This document shows, in pieces, positions 24,322 through 35,478 of a stretch of DNA of 64,000 nt. The notes under the pieces were generated by a model, which had not been told where the DNA came from, did no database searches, and saw only the letters and a list, made by a program, of their open reading frames with translations. The DNA lies in contig NW_022985447.1 in NCBI RefSeq assembly GCF_010093595.1, forward strand, positions 659,218 through 723,217. The letters are read 5' to 3'. The stretch is from Mytilinidion resinicola. Taxonomy: Eukaryota; Ascomycota; Dothideomycetes; Mytilinidiales; Mytilinidiaceae. Positions within the stretch are counted from its first letter, which is position 1. Every line of letters begins with the position of its first letter. The position numbers were made by a program, and so were the translations under genes.

Positions 24322-27300
24322 ATGGCCACCGCGAATCTGGCACCCGGCGCGCTGCCTGTGGAGGATTCCAACGGCTCGGACCCCTTCGTGTCGAGCACCC
24401 AGGACACCAAAAAGCAGCATCGCTACTCCGCCTTCGACAACCAGCAATTCTCACTCTTCTCCACCGGCTCCCCCGCCCAGACAAAACGCGCGCTACAGGC
24501 ACATTTGCAGGAAACCACACGGAGATTGCAAGAGGCCTCGCAGCTGGGCAACTCTCTCGTCCAGCAGCGGAAGGATCTGGAGGAGAGGCTGAAGGACGTC
24601 GAGAAGCAGTCGGAGGACAACGAGATCGGCCCGGAGCTGCGCCAGAAGCTGGCCGAGCTGGAAAAAGAATACAATGAGGTAGGAAGAGAAACGGCACGCG
24701 CCTTCCTGCCGAAGTCCCGCGTTCCTAGCGGAGAGGCGCCCGAGACTACTGCTGGCGCTTCGGTGTATTCCAGCGAGGCTCAACACTCGCCATCCAAGGT
24801 CAGCGCTCCGTCGCGGAAACAGCGAAACCAACAGCCGAGTCGCATCCACGATATCACGCTTGCAACTGAGATCAGCACGTCTCTGCTGTCACAAGTACGA
24901 GATCTACAAACCGTTCTTGCAGAGAAGGATGATGCTCTCAAGGCTGCGACTCTGGAACGGTCGCAACTAGAGATCGAGGTGGAAGGATTATCACAACGGA
25001 TGCGAACCCTGGATGAGAGCGAGTCTCGGCTAAAGGATGTCAATTGGAGTCTGGAAAGCCAAGTCCGTGATCTGGAGGCCTCTGCAAAGGAACTAGCGGA
25101 CAGGGAGCAACGCCTCAATCAGAGTTTAAACCTTGCAAAGACCGAGAAGTCCACTGTGGAGCGGGACTTTGAAGAGCTCAAGCAAGCACACGCCAAGCTC
25201 AGTGAGGACCATACCGCCAAAACCAAGCACGCTGAATCGGAGCTTACTGGTCTCCGCCGCAATGTGACTATGGGTGAAACAGAGCGCGGTGCCCTTCAAC
25301 GTAAGGTTGAAGAACTCGCTGCACAGAATCAGGAGCTGGCCAGAGCTGTAGCCTACCGCATGAGATCTGACGACCAGGGTGGTGTAAATGATACCTCCTC
25401 AGACAATGATGGCGAGGAGGGCAATACTTTGACTCCTGACCACTCGCCGCCTCCATCGCCAAGTAAAGCTACCCCAAGGCACGGGCAGCTAGAATCCGAG
25501 ACTCTCAAGCATTCGCTTGTTCACGCCCATCGCATGATCCAGAACCTCAAGAACAACATTCATCGCGAGAAGACTGAAAAGATTGAACTCAAGCGGATGT
25601 TGCAGGATGCTCGTGACGAGCTCGAGACCAAGCGAGACGGCGGCATTAACGGACTCGGTAGTGCTGGAAAGAGGCGCAAGCCGAACGAGAAAGATGTCTT
25701 CAAGAAGCCTGCAAGACCCGACCGGCTAGGAGCCGTCAGGAGTGGCAATCAAGAGATCATTGTCGATGATGAAGAATGGGAGGAGCATGACGGTCAAGAG
25801 TCACCTAGTCGGCGATCAAGATCACTGCTAGCTCCTGGAACTGCTGCGTCTCGACGTCTCTCGCCTGGTGGCCACAGTTCTGCCGTGGACACGAGCAACG
25901 AGGCATTTGAGACTGCGACCGAAAACTCGGATGCCTTTGAGACCGCCAACGAGCGTGACGGCACCACAACGGAAACCGATGCCTTCCACACTGGTGCAGA
26001 GACTCTGGACGGCGACAGCAGTGATGATCTCACAGAAACTGAAGGCAATGCTTCTGCGACACCCGCTACTCGACATTCGAGGCCATCCCCTCTTTCTATT
26101 CCTCGAAATCGTAACTCGTACCAGAGCACAGCATCTACTTCTGGGGAAGAGGGAGAAGACGTAAACATTCGCACTCCAGTCCAGGCTCAGCACCCTCGCT
26201 ATCGCCTCAAGATCAGAGGGCAGGGTGGATATCGCCGATCACAGAACTCTAGCGATCTATATACCAACACTCCCCCGGCCAAAGACTCGCCGGCGAGCTT
26301 TGCGAGCAACTCAAGTACACCCGCTCAAGGCCAAAGCTTGTTTGCGGAGCTCGGAAACCTCAGCGGGGAGAGCGAGGATGGCAGCGTTGCTGATGGAACG
26401 CCAAGCAGAACTAATCTCCTCTCGCCCGAAACCTCTCCTGAGGCCGTGAGGAGGTCTCCTCTTGCCGTTTCTTCCGTGGAATGTGTTCCGGAGCCTGAGT
26501 CTCGGCCACAGATGGTTGATTCCTCTATGATGACAGACCCATGGGAGCCAGAGTCAAAAGGCATACTGTCGAATGCTTCGAGCGCGATAGGTGCTGCCCT
26601 TGCCGGAGGCATTGGCTTTGGACTTGGCAAGAGCACAAGTGGTCACGAAGACAAGGAACAAGCTGCTACTTCTGAGCAAGTGACAACTGGTGCGGACGAA
26701 GCCGCTGTTGAGAAAGCTTCTCTTGAGAAGACAACCCCCAAAGAGGCTTCTCCTGTGGCGGCAGCAGCAACTGTCTCCCATGCTGGGACCACCACAGATT
26801 TTGAGGAACCTCGTGCTCCAATTATCCTAGGCATGTCCTCCATCTCTGAACAAGAGACTGAGCCTGTCATAGTCGAGCTTCCAGCGCCTATTTTGCCTTC
26901 TGTATCGCATGCTGGAACGGCAACAGATGTTGAAAAAGGCCCTGTTCCTCCTGTCTTCAGCATTTCTGCCATATCGGAACAGCAAACAGAAGCTGAGAGT
27001 CCCCCTGCTCCTCCTGTCTTCAGCATTTCTGCCATATCGGAACAGCAAACAGAAGCTGAGAGTCCCCCNNNNNNNNNNNNNNNNNNNNNNNNNNNNNNNN
27101 NNNNNNNNNNNNNNNNNNNNNNNNNNNNNNNNNNNNNNNNNNNNNNNNNNNNNNNNNNNNNNNNNNNNNNNNNTCGGAACAGCAAACAGAAGCTGAGAGT
27201 CCCCCTGCTCCTCCTGTCTTCAGCATTTCTGCCATATCGGAACAGCAAACAGAAGCTGAGAGTCCCCCCGCTCCTCCGGTCTTCAGCGTTTCGACTATAT

Positions 27301-29741
27301 CGGAACAGCAAACCGAGCCGCTGACTCCGGAGCCTCCCACAGAGCCCGTCGCCGCGGCCGTTGTCGCAACGGAGCGGGAGGAACCTCGCACTATATCTGC
27401 TCTGAGTATGTCGTCTATTTTCGAACAACAGACCGAGCCGAGAACGCCAATGCTAGACAAATTCCCTTCGCCGCCCTTCAATGTCTCGTCGATTTCCGAG
27501 CTGCAGACTGAGCCTGTTGAACCACCAGTACCAACTACTCCCAAATTCTCTGAAATTACGGCACAGCACACTGAGCCGCTGTCGCCTGTGTATGTTGGAC
27601 CACTAGTACCAGCCGCTTCTGAATTTTCCGGGATTACGCAACAGCACACCGAGCCGCTGTCGCCTGTGCCCGCTATACAACCACAGCGCCCTTCTACTCT
27701 TCTTGCCCAAGAGACGAAACCCGAGTCGCCTACGGTCCCAGGCTTCCCGCCAATTGCTCTCTTCTCTCCAAGAGATCAGACACCGGCCATTCCTGTCCTC
27801 GGTGAAGCCGTTCTATCGTTCTCTGAAATTATTGAACAAGATTATGAACCGCAAGAGCTTTCAAGGCCTTCAACGGCTCATCGTGTAGCTGCGGCAGATG
27901 AACCAAAACAGAAGCTAGGCTTCTTCAGTTCAGTCCTTCCATGGGGCAAGAATACAGAGACAAGCGAAGATGGAACCCAAGATGAGACAACAAAAGCTCC
28001 ACAGATTCCTTCCGAGGCATTGGAGAGATCGGCATCAGTGGAGCCTATAGCTGTACCTGCTGCTCCGAGAGGCGTTGCTCAAAACGAAAACGCCATTGCG
28101 AGTCGACCAGGGACAGCTGTGCACTCGCCGCAAACAACCATGAGCGACGGAGGTACCCAGACTATGGTATCGTCGGATCAAATTGACAAGCTTCTCGCTT
28201 TGAGGACCCAGCAGCGAAGCTCTGGCACGCTTGCCACCACTGGTGTCGACAAGCGATTTAGTTCACCGCCAGGCAGCCCCAAGAAGCCTCAACATATTTC
28301 TGCCCTAGTTGATCCTCATAAGACCCCGAGGAGACCTGGCAGTGCTGGAAGCGGCCGCACTCGTGGCGGCTCACCGCCCCCTCTTCCAGCCGACCACAAG
28401 CAGGTCATCGCTGCTGCGGCTGCCCAAAAAGCTTCTTTGATCGCCCCAGTCCCTATACGACCATCAACCCCAGCAGGGACTATGGGCCCGCCAATCATGC
28501 CAGCATCTGCGTATAAGACCAGGCCGCGAACCCCAGTGCGATCTCCAAGCGGAAATGTACTAGCCAGTCCTATTTCCAAGGGTAGTGCCACACCTCGACC
28601 TCGGAATAGCACCATGCGAAGCGACGCTGGCTCATCAATCGGTCGGAGATCTTCAATGTCATCATTTACCTCGGAGATCGATCAACGCTTCGGCATTGCT
28701 GCTGGAGGCTCTATGGGACCCGAAGGCTTTGATCCTGCCACAACGGATCCCCGCATGATCCAGGCAATTACGCAGACCATGATTGGAGAATTCTTATGGA
28801 AATACACTCGGAAGGCGGGGAGCGAAAACATGTCGGAAAATCGACATCGCCGCTTTTTCTGGGTACATCCTTATACACGGACACTGTACTGGAGCGAACA
28901 AAACCCGGTCACCGCTGGGCGAGCACAGCTGAAAGCTAAGAGTGTGGCCATCCAAGCTGTACAGGTCGTGTCCGACGATAATCCCTACCCGCCCGGGCTT
29001 CATCGCAAAAGTCTCGTGATCTTAACACCTGGCCGAAGCGTCAAGTTCACTGCTACAACAAGTCAGAGGCATGAGACCTGGTTCAATGCGCTGTCGTATC
29101 TCCTGATGCGAACTGGCAATGAACAGGATGGAGAAGCTGGTGAAGCTGAAGACGACGTGAAAGAGTTCAATCCAGCGTATGCCAGTAGAAGTTCGACTCG
29201 TCAAACCGGGCGATCGCGAGCGTCTATCTCATCATACACCAGTCGACGGACATCGTCACCTCACCGAACGCAACACCCAACTCTTGGGTCTCGGCAGCCC
29301 TCGGCCGCTCAGCGTGCTACGTCCCAAGGACCCGCTCAAGGTTCAATGTCAGGACGGTTTAGTAGCTTGAGTGGCGTGTTCAGACCTAATTCGACTCTTA
29401 GGGGATCGTTCTCATCTCGTAAGAGCCAGGTCAGCGCTCAAGATACTTCAGTGTACCAGACATCGGAACCGCGCGATTCGGCGGAAGATCTGCGGCAAGT
29501 CATTCAGCAACAGGAAGAAGAATCGGATCGGCTTGAGAACGTGAGGGCGTGCTGTGACGGTACGCTATTCTCGGTCCAGACACTGAAAATTGTTACTAAC
29601 ACTTCTGCAGGCAAACATGACGTTGGGTCGTTATCACGGTCAGGTCGACATCGACATTCCCACCACGCAAATGGCCTGACCTCACACTCACGCACTAACT
29701 CGCATAACCAAGCAGAGGCGGACGGCGCGAATGGTCATTAA
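24322..29741 (+). CDS. apsA: cortical nuclear-migration protein ApsA/Num1 (coiled coil, repeats, PH domain), interrupted by an assembly gap
   Basis: This is one long frame plus a last short exon (intron 29560-29610, which restores ENVRACCDGKHDVGSLS). ApsA/Num1 proteins anchor dynein and mitochondria at the cell cortex and are needed for nuclear distribution. Order seen: an N-terminal long coiled coil (residues about 50-350, with LLSQVRDLQTVLAEKDDAL and later MRTLDESESRLK); an acidic Ser/Thr linker; an array of ISxxQTEP repeats, including nearly identical 21-residue copies (FSISAISEQQTEAESP); a basic, proline-rich stretch; and a C-terminal PH domain of the Mcp5/Num1 type (MIGEFLWKYTRKAG, HRRFFWVHPYTRTLYWSE, then KSLVILTPGRSVKFTA). 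Ns at 27069-27173 lie inside the identical repeats and break the frame. Read with either flank alone, the frame is open, so the gene is probably intact. Confidence 0.92.
26935..27330 (+). repeat. 63-bp tandem repeats within apsA
   Basis: At least four near-identical 63-bp units are visible, two before the N run and two after it, each encoding the FSISAISEQQTEAESP motif. More diverged units (ISEQETEP, IFEQQTEP, ISELQTEP, ITAQHTEP, ITQQHTEP) extend the array on both sides, from about 26840 to 27670. The copies next to the gap are almost identical at the DNA level, pointing to recent unit exchange. Confidence 0.9.
27069..27173. other. assembly gap (run of N)
   Basis: There are 105 consecutive Ns inside the apsA repeat array. 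Matching the flanks to the repeat period predicts a missing length of 31 + 63n (31, 94 or 157 bp), none of which equals 105, so the gap size appears to be an estimate. Confidence 0.98.
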
Positions 29742-30970
29742 ACCTCCCCACATGTCCCCAACACCGTGTATTTTTCCTTTACTCTGTTCGTTCTTGGCAA
29801 TAAATCATGGAAAGTCAATCTGACTGATGATCTTCCTAGTTTTTGTTCCTACGTCACCTCCTCGAGCCACCTCGTCTTCCTTTTCTTACCTCTCTCTAGC
29901 GTTCACTCTTTTTGAAGCCAAAGCTTTAGTAAAAGAGTACAGCCGCAGGCGATGGATCTGGGCCGGCGTTCGTGCACTTGGGATACTTGCGCTTTGGGCT
30001 GGGGGTTATCGTTGGGCTAAGGACTGGAACCAGCAGTGTGCATAATGATCTCTGATTTCTGGCCGTTGCCTTTTCTTTCCTTTGGCCCGCTCTACTTAGT
30101 AGCCTTGCCTTGCCTGACCTCTCCTCTACAACAATCTTTCAACCTCACACGACGCCTAGTCGATTTCCTTTCTCGTCTTCTGTAGTTCCTGCTTGCGATC
30201 CTTATTAGCCCCTATCACCGAGCGTGGTTTATGGTTTTCCTTTGTGGTGCACTGAGCGAATGGGGTTCTTTGGTACCTAATGTCTGTATTTTTCTGGATG
30301 CTGGCGGGTCCGGGTTGGATTCTAGACTGCTAGTAAGTCCGTATTGCTACAATTGGAAACGATCTAAATTGCGAATTACTTGTGTTGATTGATTGTGATG
30401 ATGATGAATTTGACTTCAAGGCTATTGTATTCCTACTTGTCTACCACTGTTTAGAGCCTGGACAGTCAATGTTTCACCACCGTCTAGGGTACTCTGATGT
30501 ATTTTTAGAACATTGTAGGTACTTGTCCATGTTTTCAGAGAAGGCGTTATATCGCCCTCAAATACTTCTATTTCTTCCTGGACTGCTAAATCAAACAACT
30601 AGAGGACAGTGTGACGTCTTTACACGAAGGTTTGTATACCTTGCCTAGCACCGCTTGAGGTCCTCTGATACATTATCAAGAACTGGAAAACGACAGTTTT
30701 GACAAGCCCAATAACTCTCTGGGCCACCTCAGACGGAATTAGAACAGGCTATCAAGTTACATTCACTTATCTTGGCGCTGTTTGGGATGCCCAAGGGCGA
30801 TTTTAGGACGTATGTTTATGAAAGAACATCCTCGTATTCTCGTGGTATCAATTTTTAAATAGTACAATGTCATAGCCCTTCTCAGCCCGATATGACCATT
30901 CTTCCCGAGTGTGTTTTATGCTCAATCTCTCCAAGTACCCTCCTCTGACTGACATCGTCTTGAACCACTC
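29742..30970. other. intergenic between convergent genes, with a diverged repeat copy
   Basis: No gene seen. This is the 3' region of apsA and of ISY1. Copy A of a diverged dispersed repeat lies at about 30640-30755. Confidence 0.45.
30640..30755 (+). repeat. diverged dispersed repeat, copy A
   Basis: The stretch containing TAGCACCGCTTGAGGTCCTC aligns over about 115 bp with copy B at 32204-32320 in the same orientation. Many differences are C/T or A/G transitions (CGCTT/CGTTT, TCTGATAC/TCCGATAT). The shared end is GGCCACCTCAGAC. Confidence 0.7.
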
Positions 30971-31723
30971 TCAAGCAAATTTATCCAACAACTTCCGTCT
31001 CCTCCGCTCCACCAACTCATCTTGTACCTCGTCCACGGTCGGCAACCTCCAACCGACCCCATCTCCCGCGTCGCCCGGCAACTCAACCCACTCTTTCCTC
31101 CCTTTCCTGCCAGTATCATCCTCCCGCTCCTCCAGAAACCGCCTCCTCGACTCCTCCTCCCTCCCCTTCTCATACGCCAGCAACACCCCATCCTCCTCAT
31201 CCAAATTATACCCATAATACCCCGCATCCACCCTCATCCGCATCTCCCTCCTCTCCTTCCCCTTCTCATCCCCCTCGCCCTCCACCGGTCTCTTCTGCGC
31301 CTCAAACAGCTCCTTGACCCCGGGCAACTCCCTCGCCCTCCCAAAATACCTATACCCCTTCCCGCCCCCCGGCACCTCCCTGCCCTCCTCATCCAGCACC
31401 CGTCCGGCGCGCATGTAGTTCGGCCCGCCCAGATTCCGGATCTGCACCTCCCACATGTGCTTCTCGCGCATGAGTTTGTTGATCTCGTCGTTGAGGTCGC
31501 GGATCTGGAAGTCGGAGAGCGCCGTGTCCTGGATCTTGGAGACCTTGCGCGAGATCTCTTTGAGCACCTGCCCGCGCCACTTCTCGCACACGGGGATGCT
31601 GTCGATGGTCGTGATGAGTTTTGGGCGGCGCGTGCGCGCGATGTCCAGGATGCCCAGGTCTGCGGCTTGCGCGGCGCGGAAGCGGAAGAGCATCGATTGC
31701 GCTTTTTCGCTGTTGCGCGCCAT
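30971..31723 (-). CDS. ISY1: pre-mRNA-splicing factor ISY1
   Basis: An intronless 250-residue protein. ISY1 belongs to the Prp19-associated (NTC) complex of the catalytic spliceosome in the nucleus. The N terminus MARNSEKAQSMLFRFRAAQA is diagnostic, followed by RRPKLITTIDSIPVCEKWRG, EISRKVSKIQD and the WEVQIRNLGGPNYMR block that is nearly invariant in the family. The C-terminal third is charged and ends with VERRRRKLLDKFA. The length fits fungal relatives. The start at 31723 is fixed by the conserved N terminus, although open frame continues upstream. It is convergent with apsA. Confidence 0.96.
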   Translation of the reverse strand: MARNSEKAQSMLFRFRAAQAADLGILDIARTRRPKLITTIDSIPVCEKWRGQVLKEISRKVSKIQDTALSDFQIRDLNDEINKLMREKHMWEVQIRNLGGPNYMRAGRVLDEEGREVPGGGKGYRYFGRARELPGVKELFEAQKRPVEGEGDEKGKERREMRMRVDAGYYGYNLDEEDGVLLAYEKGREEESRRRFLEEREDDTGRKGRKEWVELPGDAGDGVGWRLPTVDEVQDELVERRRRKLLDKFA

Positions 31724-32203
31724 GGTGAGGGTGGGTGTTGGGGGGTTTGGCGGGAGGGTGTGGGTTGTAGGGGCGCTCTTGCGCTTGGGGGCTGGGTTGA
31801 GGCGTGTGAGGATGGAGGCGTGTGGGTGGTTGGATATAGGTGAGCTGGGAGATGGATAGTGGCCGGGAGATACGTCGACGTTGGAGGGAGTGGGTGTGTG
31901 GTGTGTGGATGGAGAGCTTGAGTTGCGTGGTGATGGAAAGTTTGGTGTTTTGGGAAGGCGGCCAGCGGGCTTGGCAGCAGAACAGTTTGCATATCACGTG
32001 ATGCTTAGAGGGCATTAATGTACTGGGGCACTCCAAACAGTGGCAAGATAGTGTGTAACTTGATAACTTAACCCATAATATCAAATCAAAGGAAAACAGC
32101 CGGTAGTAGTTCCCTGAATTGCTAGCATCAAACTATCGTACACTATAACCCCTTGGACCACAATAGCGCGTGACTAGCATCGCTCATACCTATTTCAGTC
32201 CTT

Positions 32204-32320
32204 GTGTACACTCGTTTAGCACCGTTTGAGGTCCTCCGATATATTGTTGCTAGTCCCAAAAGGCCAGTTCTGGCAAGCCTGATAGCTCTGGAGGCCACCT
32301 CAGACCGTGTTGACCCGCCC
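32204..32320 (+). repeat. diverged dispersed repeat, copy B
   Basis: Partner of the copy at 30640-30755. It starts near TAGCACCGTTTGAGGTCCTC and ends at GGCCACCTCAGACCG. The two copies bracket the ISY1 gene in direct orientation. Confidence 0.7.
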
Positions 32321-32851
32321 CTTATCCCTCAAATCTTAATCGAGGCAATCAGCCTATCCTTGATTTGTCTTGCGGTCCACGAGTCATCAGAAGGCACATC
32401 GCATGCAATCGCCACTGAATTGGGGGCGATCCTGGCCAGCGAAGTTATTTGGCACCCTCTGTTGACCTGAACCTGGATGTTGTGCATGGGGGGCTTAGAG
32501 CTAGTCATCTGTTCAGGAGTCTGTGAGGTAATAATAAGTACGTTGTTGGTTTCTCATACCCCTTGCATGTCGCACCTCATGTTGGTGTCACTAAACAGCT
32601 TTCTCTGAGAAAAGGGCAAGCCCTCAAGCTTTGCGTCAGGGATCTTCTCGATGAAGGATAACCTCCTTGCGGGGACTTTGGCCCACAGTTCGTGATTTGT
32701 GGGTGTTTAGAAGTACTGAAGTTAAGGGGCGCTGATAGGGGTCGATGTTCGCAGAATTAAAGAAGATAACGGCGACGAGGGAGTCCTAGTTGATATATCG
32801 AGAATAAAAGAAAAGTTGCGTTCGCTCACAGCGTTGACGTGTCGTATAGGT

Positions 32852-32911
32852 GCGAGTGAAGGGAGCGGGAGTGAAGGCAGCGGGAGTGAAGAAAGCGGGA
32901 GTGAAGAGAGC
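32852..32911 (+). repeat. 15-bp minisatellite
   Basis: Three 15-bp units of the form GCGGGAGTGAAGNNA follow a shortened first unit, at 32865, 32880 and 32895. No coding role is seen. Confidence 0.85.
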
Positions 32912-33343
32912 AAAAGGGAATAGTCTAAGTTGCGAGAGTGAGGAAACTATACCACAGAGACCTTATATGCTTGTGGCCGGGCGAGAAGAAGTGACTGTGC
33001 CTCATGAAGGATATGAATAGAATCTGAACCTCGACGCGTTTCGAAGACGTACGGCTAGTACATCTCCATTAGATGTTATAGATCCGTGTATACTCTCTTA
33101 CAGCTGCGTGTAGTGCTTCAATGTATTCTGATTTCAGAAATCGCGCCTAGTGTTGCAGTGAAGTCGTGAAAGCTGGCCCCAGCGTTGGCAGGGGTCAGTG
33201 CGTGCTTCGCCACATATATATCTGGGTCCAACACCACGTCGTTTGCTCAAACACCATTTTCACTACTCTTACTCTTCTTCTGAACGCCTGAGCTCGAGAC
33301 TGATAAATCTTTCAAATGCCCGGACTCGTTCCTTCTGGCGAGG

Positions 33344-34744
33344 ATGGTCCAACACGAAGGCGTCGAATGGTTCGAGAATGGCATCCATGGCCTGCAGCCG
33401 CGCTGGAAGAAAGATCCAGACTCCAAAACCATCGAATCTCTTGCACGCAAGCATCTGGGCGGAAACCCTCAAATTCAATTCCTTGCCCAGGGAGGATTCA
33501 ACAAGTTGTACCGAGCAAACTCGGACAAGGGGCCATTCGTAATGCGAGTAGCTTTGCCAGTCGATCCACACTACAAAACCTTGAGCGAAGTCGCCACGAT
33601 GAAATTTGTGCGGGAGGAGGCACAAATACCCGTTCCAAACATATTTGCATTCGATGCGTCAAGCGACAACGACCTTGACTATGAATGGATCCTCATCGAG
33701 TTAGTGCCAGGTCAGCCGTTACGCAAGACGTGGAGGAAGCTGCCCTGGGATACCAAGGAAAAAATCGTCAAACAACTGGCGCGTTACCATGCTTCACTCT
33801 TCCGCCGTAGATTTGATGGCATTGGCAACATTTACAGCTCGTTCATGAGAGTCGTCGCACCCATCGGGGGTCTCCGGACCCAATCCGAGTCACGCGAACA
33901 GAATCGCTCTCCCAGCGTCTCCACATCGCGATTCCCACTCAGCCGTGCATTCTATTCGCTCTATTCTTCCGGCGTGGACATCGTGAAAAGGCTGAGAAGG
34001 CGCCTGGCGGTTTTTGGTGGACATCTCTTGAGAGTTCTTCGAGGAATTGGAGCCAGGCTAAACTTGTCTACACATTCACCAGCGCTCCCAGCAACGGCAG
34101 ACATGACGAACGAGTCAAACAGCGTCCAGGAGTCCCAGAACGATCCACCCAAGTTTACTCTAGGTCGTATAGTTTCGCTTGGCTTCTTTTGGGGGGATCG
34201 ACTATCGCAAGACGTTTCACGAGGGCCTTTTCAGAATAGCTACGAATGGTTAAGTTCAAGACTGTCCTTGATGCTTGCCGACCAGCAGCAAATCCTTGAT
34301 ACTTCAAAAGATGAGGATGACATTGAAGACGCGGAGACCTCTTCGCAAGCCATCAAGAAGATTCTCAAGCTTCTGCCCACAGCATTTCCTCCAGACGAAC
34401 ATGAATCCAGTTTCCTTTTCCACGATGATCTCTCGATGCAAAACATGATGGTCGACGAAGCTGGGAAAATTACCGCAGTCATTGACTGGGAGTGCGTATC
34501 CGCGCTGCCTCTATGGCGAGCTTGTCAGCTCCCCTACCTGTTGGAAGGAAAGCGACGAGATGAGGAGCCGAACCGCGATGAATACGGTCCAGACTCTGAC
34601 GAAGAGTTTCCAGACGGGGCTGAAGAAGACGGCCCGGATAAGGAGGGCAAAACGATCATATATTGGGAACACTTGCTCGACTATGAGCTCACGAAACTGC
34701 GAAAGGTCTACCTAGAAGAGATGGCGAAGCTAGAGCCACAATAG
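33344..34744 (+). CDS. aminoglycoside-phosphotransferase-like (APH) kinase, possibly truncated by a stop
   Basis: An intronless 466-residue frame. APH-fold proteins phosphorylate small molecules; the many fungal members are mostly of unknown substrate. Visible: QIQFLAQGGFNKLYRAN (nucleotide loop), PFVMRVALPV, YEWILIELVPGQPLR, SSFLFHDDLSMQNMMVDEAG (catalytic loop, with HDD-x4-N) and ITAVIDWECVSALPLW (metal-binding DWE). Between GIGNIYSSF (about residue 165) and FTLGRIVSLGFFWGDRL (about 265) lies an insertion of about 95 residues, basic and Ser-rich, which I do not expect in close relatives. The frame stops at TAG 34742, but family-like sequence continues in the same frame for 52 codons (SAARYEFELAIQRVDGLWGG) to a TAA at 34901. 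An upstream ATG at 33316 is out of frame. Confidence 0.8.
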   Translation: MVQHEGVEWFENGIHGLQPRWKKDPDSKTIESLARKHLGGNPQIQFLAQGGFNKLYRANSDKGPFVMRVALPVDPHYKTLSEVATMKFVREEAQIPVPNIFAFDASSDNDLDYEWILIELVPGQPLRKTWRKLPWDTKEKIVKQLARYHASLFRRRFDGIGNIYSSFMRVVAPIGGLRTQSESREQNRSPSVSTSRFPLSRAFYSLYSSGVDIVKRLRRRLAVFGGHLLRVLRGIGARLNLSTHSPALPATADMTNESNSVQESQNDPPKFTLGRIVSLGFFWGDRLSQDVSRGPFQNSYEWLSSRLSLMLADQQQILDTSKDEDDIEDAETSSQAIKKILKLLPTAFPPDEHESSFLFHDDLSMQNMMVDEAGKITAVIDWECVSALPLWRACQLPYLLEGKRRDEEPNRDEYGPDSDEEFPDGAEEDGPDKEGKTIIYWEHLLDYELTKLRKVYLEEMAKLEPQ

Positions 34745-34903
34745 ATCGAAGAACACGAGAAATCTGCTGCGAGGTATGAGTTCGAGTTGGCAATCCAACG
34801 TGTTGATGGCCTATGGGGCGGCTGGATCAATCGTTGGTTGGATGATTACGGCACGGATAAGGCCTGGAGTTTGAGGGAATGGATCTGGGGCGCTCACCTT
34901 TAA
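34745..34903 (+). pseudogene. in-frame continuation of the APH-like gene beyond a premature stop
   Basis: Fifty-two sense codons and a TAA follow the TAG without a frame change, and the peptide (EHEKSAARYEFELAIQ, WINRWLDDYG) looks like the expected C terminus of this family. In remembered relatives the stop position is occupied by Trp in an LEPxW motif, so a single TGG to TAG change would explain it. A 39-nt intron with donor GTCTAC would bypass the stop, but both the donor and the length are poor. Confidence 0.6.
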
Positions 34904-35478
34904 GTCCGAAATGTCGAGGCGATTGTGAGTTTTTCTGCTTGATACCCAAACCTGTATTAGTCCAGTAGTCTGTCTGCGTACACTTTCAGTACTGCATAAG
35001 GTGCTCCTATAGGGTTACGAGCAATTCAAGATGAGGTCGATTTCTCAAAAGTACATACTGAGTAGTAAGAGTGATGCTGCCTATACATCTGGTTATACCA
35101 TTCGTGAGCGCTCCAGTAGGCTTTTGGTAGAAAATATGTCAGTTTCTTAAAGCTACAATGGGAATACCAGATCGAACTTCACTATTCAGCAGCGATGCAA
35201 CATGCGGCAGCCCCTAGAAGCATTCTGTCATTTTGTAGGAGCCTCAAAATTTCAAGCCAGAAGTGGAGAAGACCAACACAATGCTTCAGACGTCACCCTG
35301 TGTTAAAATGCGACTGAGTCTTCTTAAACTCAACTCGAACACCTTCAAGCACAGATAGAAACCAAGTGAGACCACCTCCGCGTCCCCGTCATGCTCAATA
35401 ATTCACCAAGAACAAAACAATCAATAATGTGCGTCCTCAATCCAAGCGTCCCTGTCTGACCCCCAGATTGACCATACT
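34904..35478. other. intergenic, no gene seen
   Basis: This is AT-leaning sequence downstream of the APH-like gene without a supported open frame. Confidence 0.4.

Larger units (their letters stand above)
31724..33343. other. intergenic between divergent genes, with repeats
   Basis: This holds the promoters of ISY1 and of the kinase-like gene, repeat copy B (about 32204-32320) and a 15-bp tandem repeat (32852-32911). No gene seen. Confidence 0.45.

Noticed and set aside
31022..32084. Several long open frames overlapping ISY1 on both strands
   Set aside because: They are Pro/Arg/Ala-rich shadows of the GC-rich ISY1 coding frame and have no family motif.
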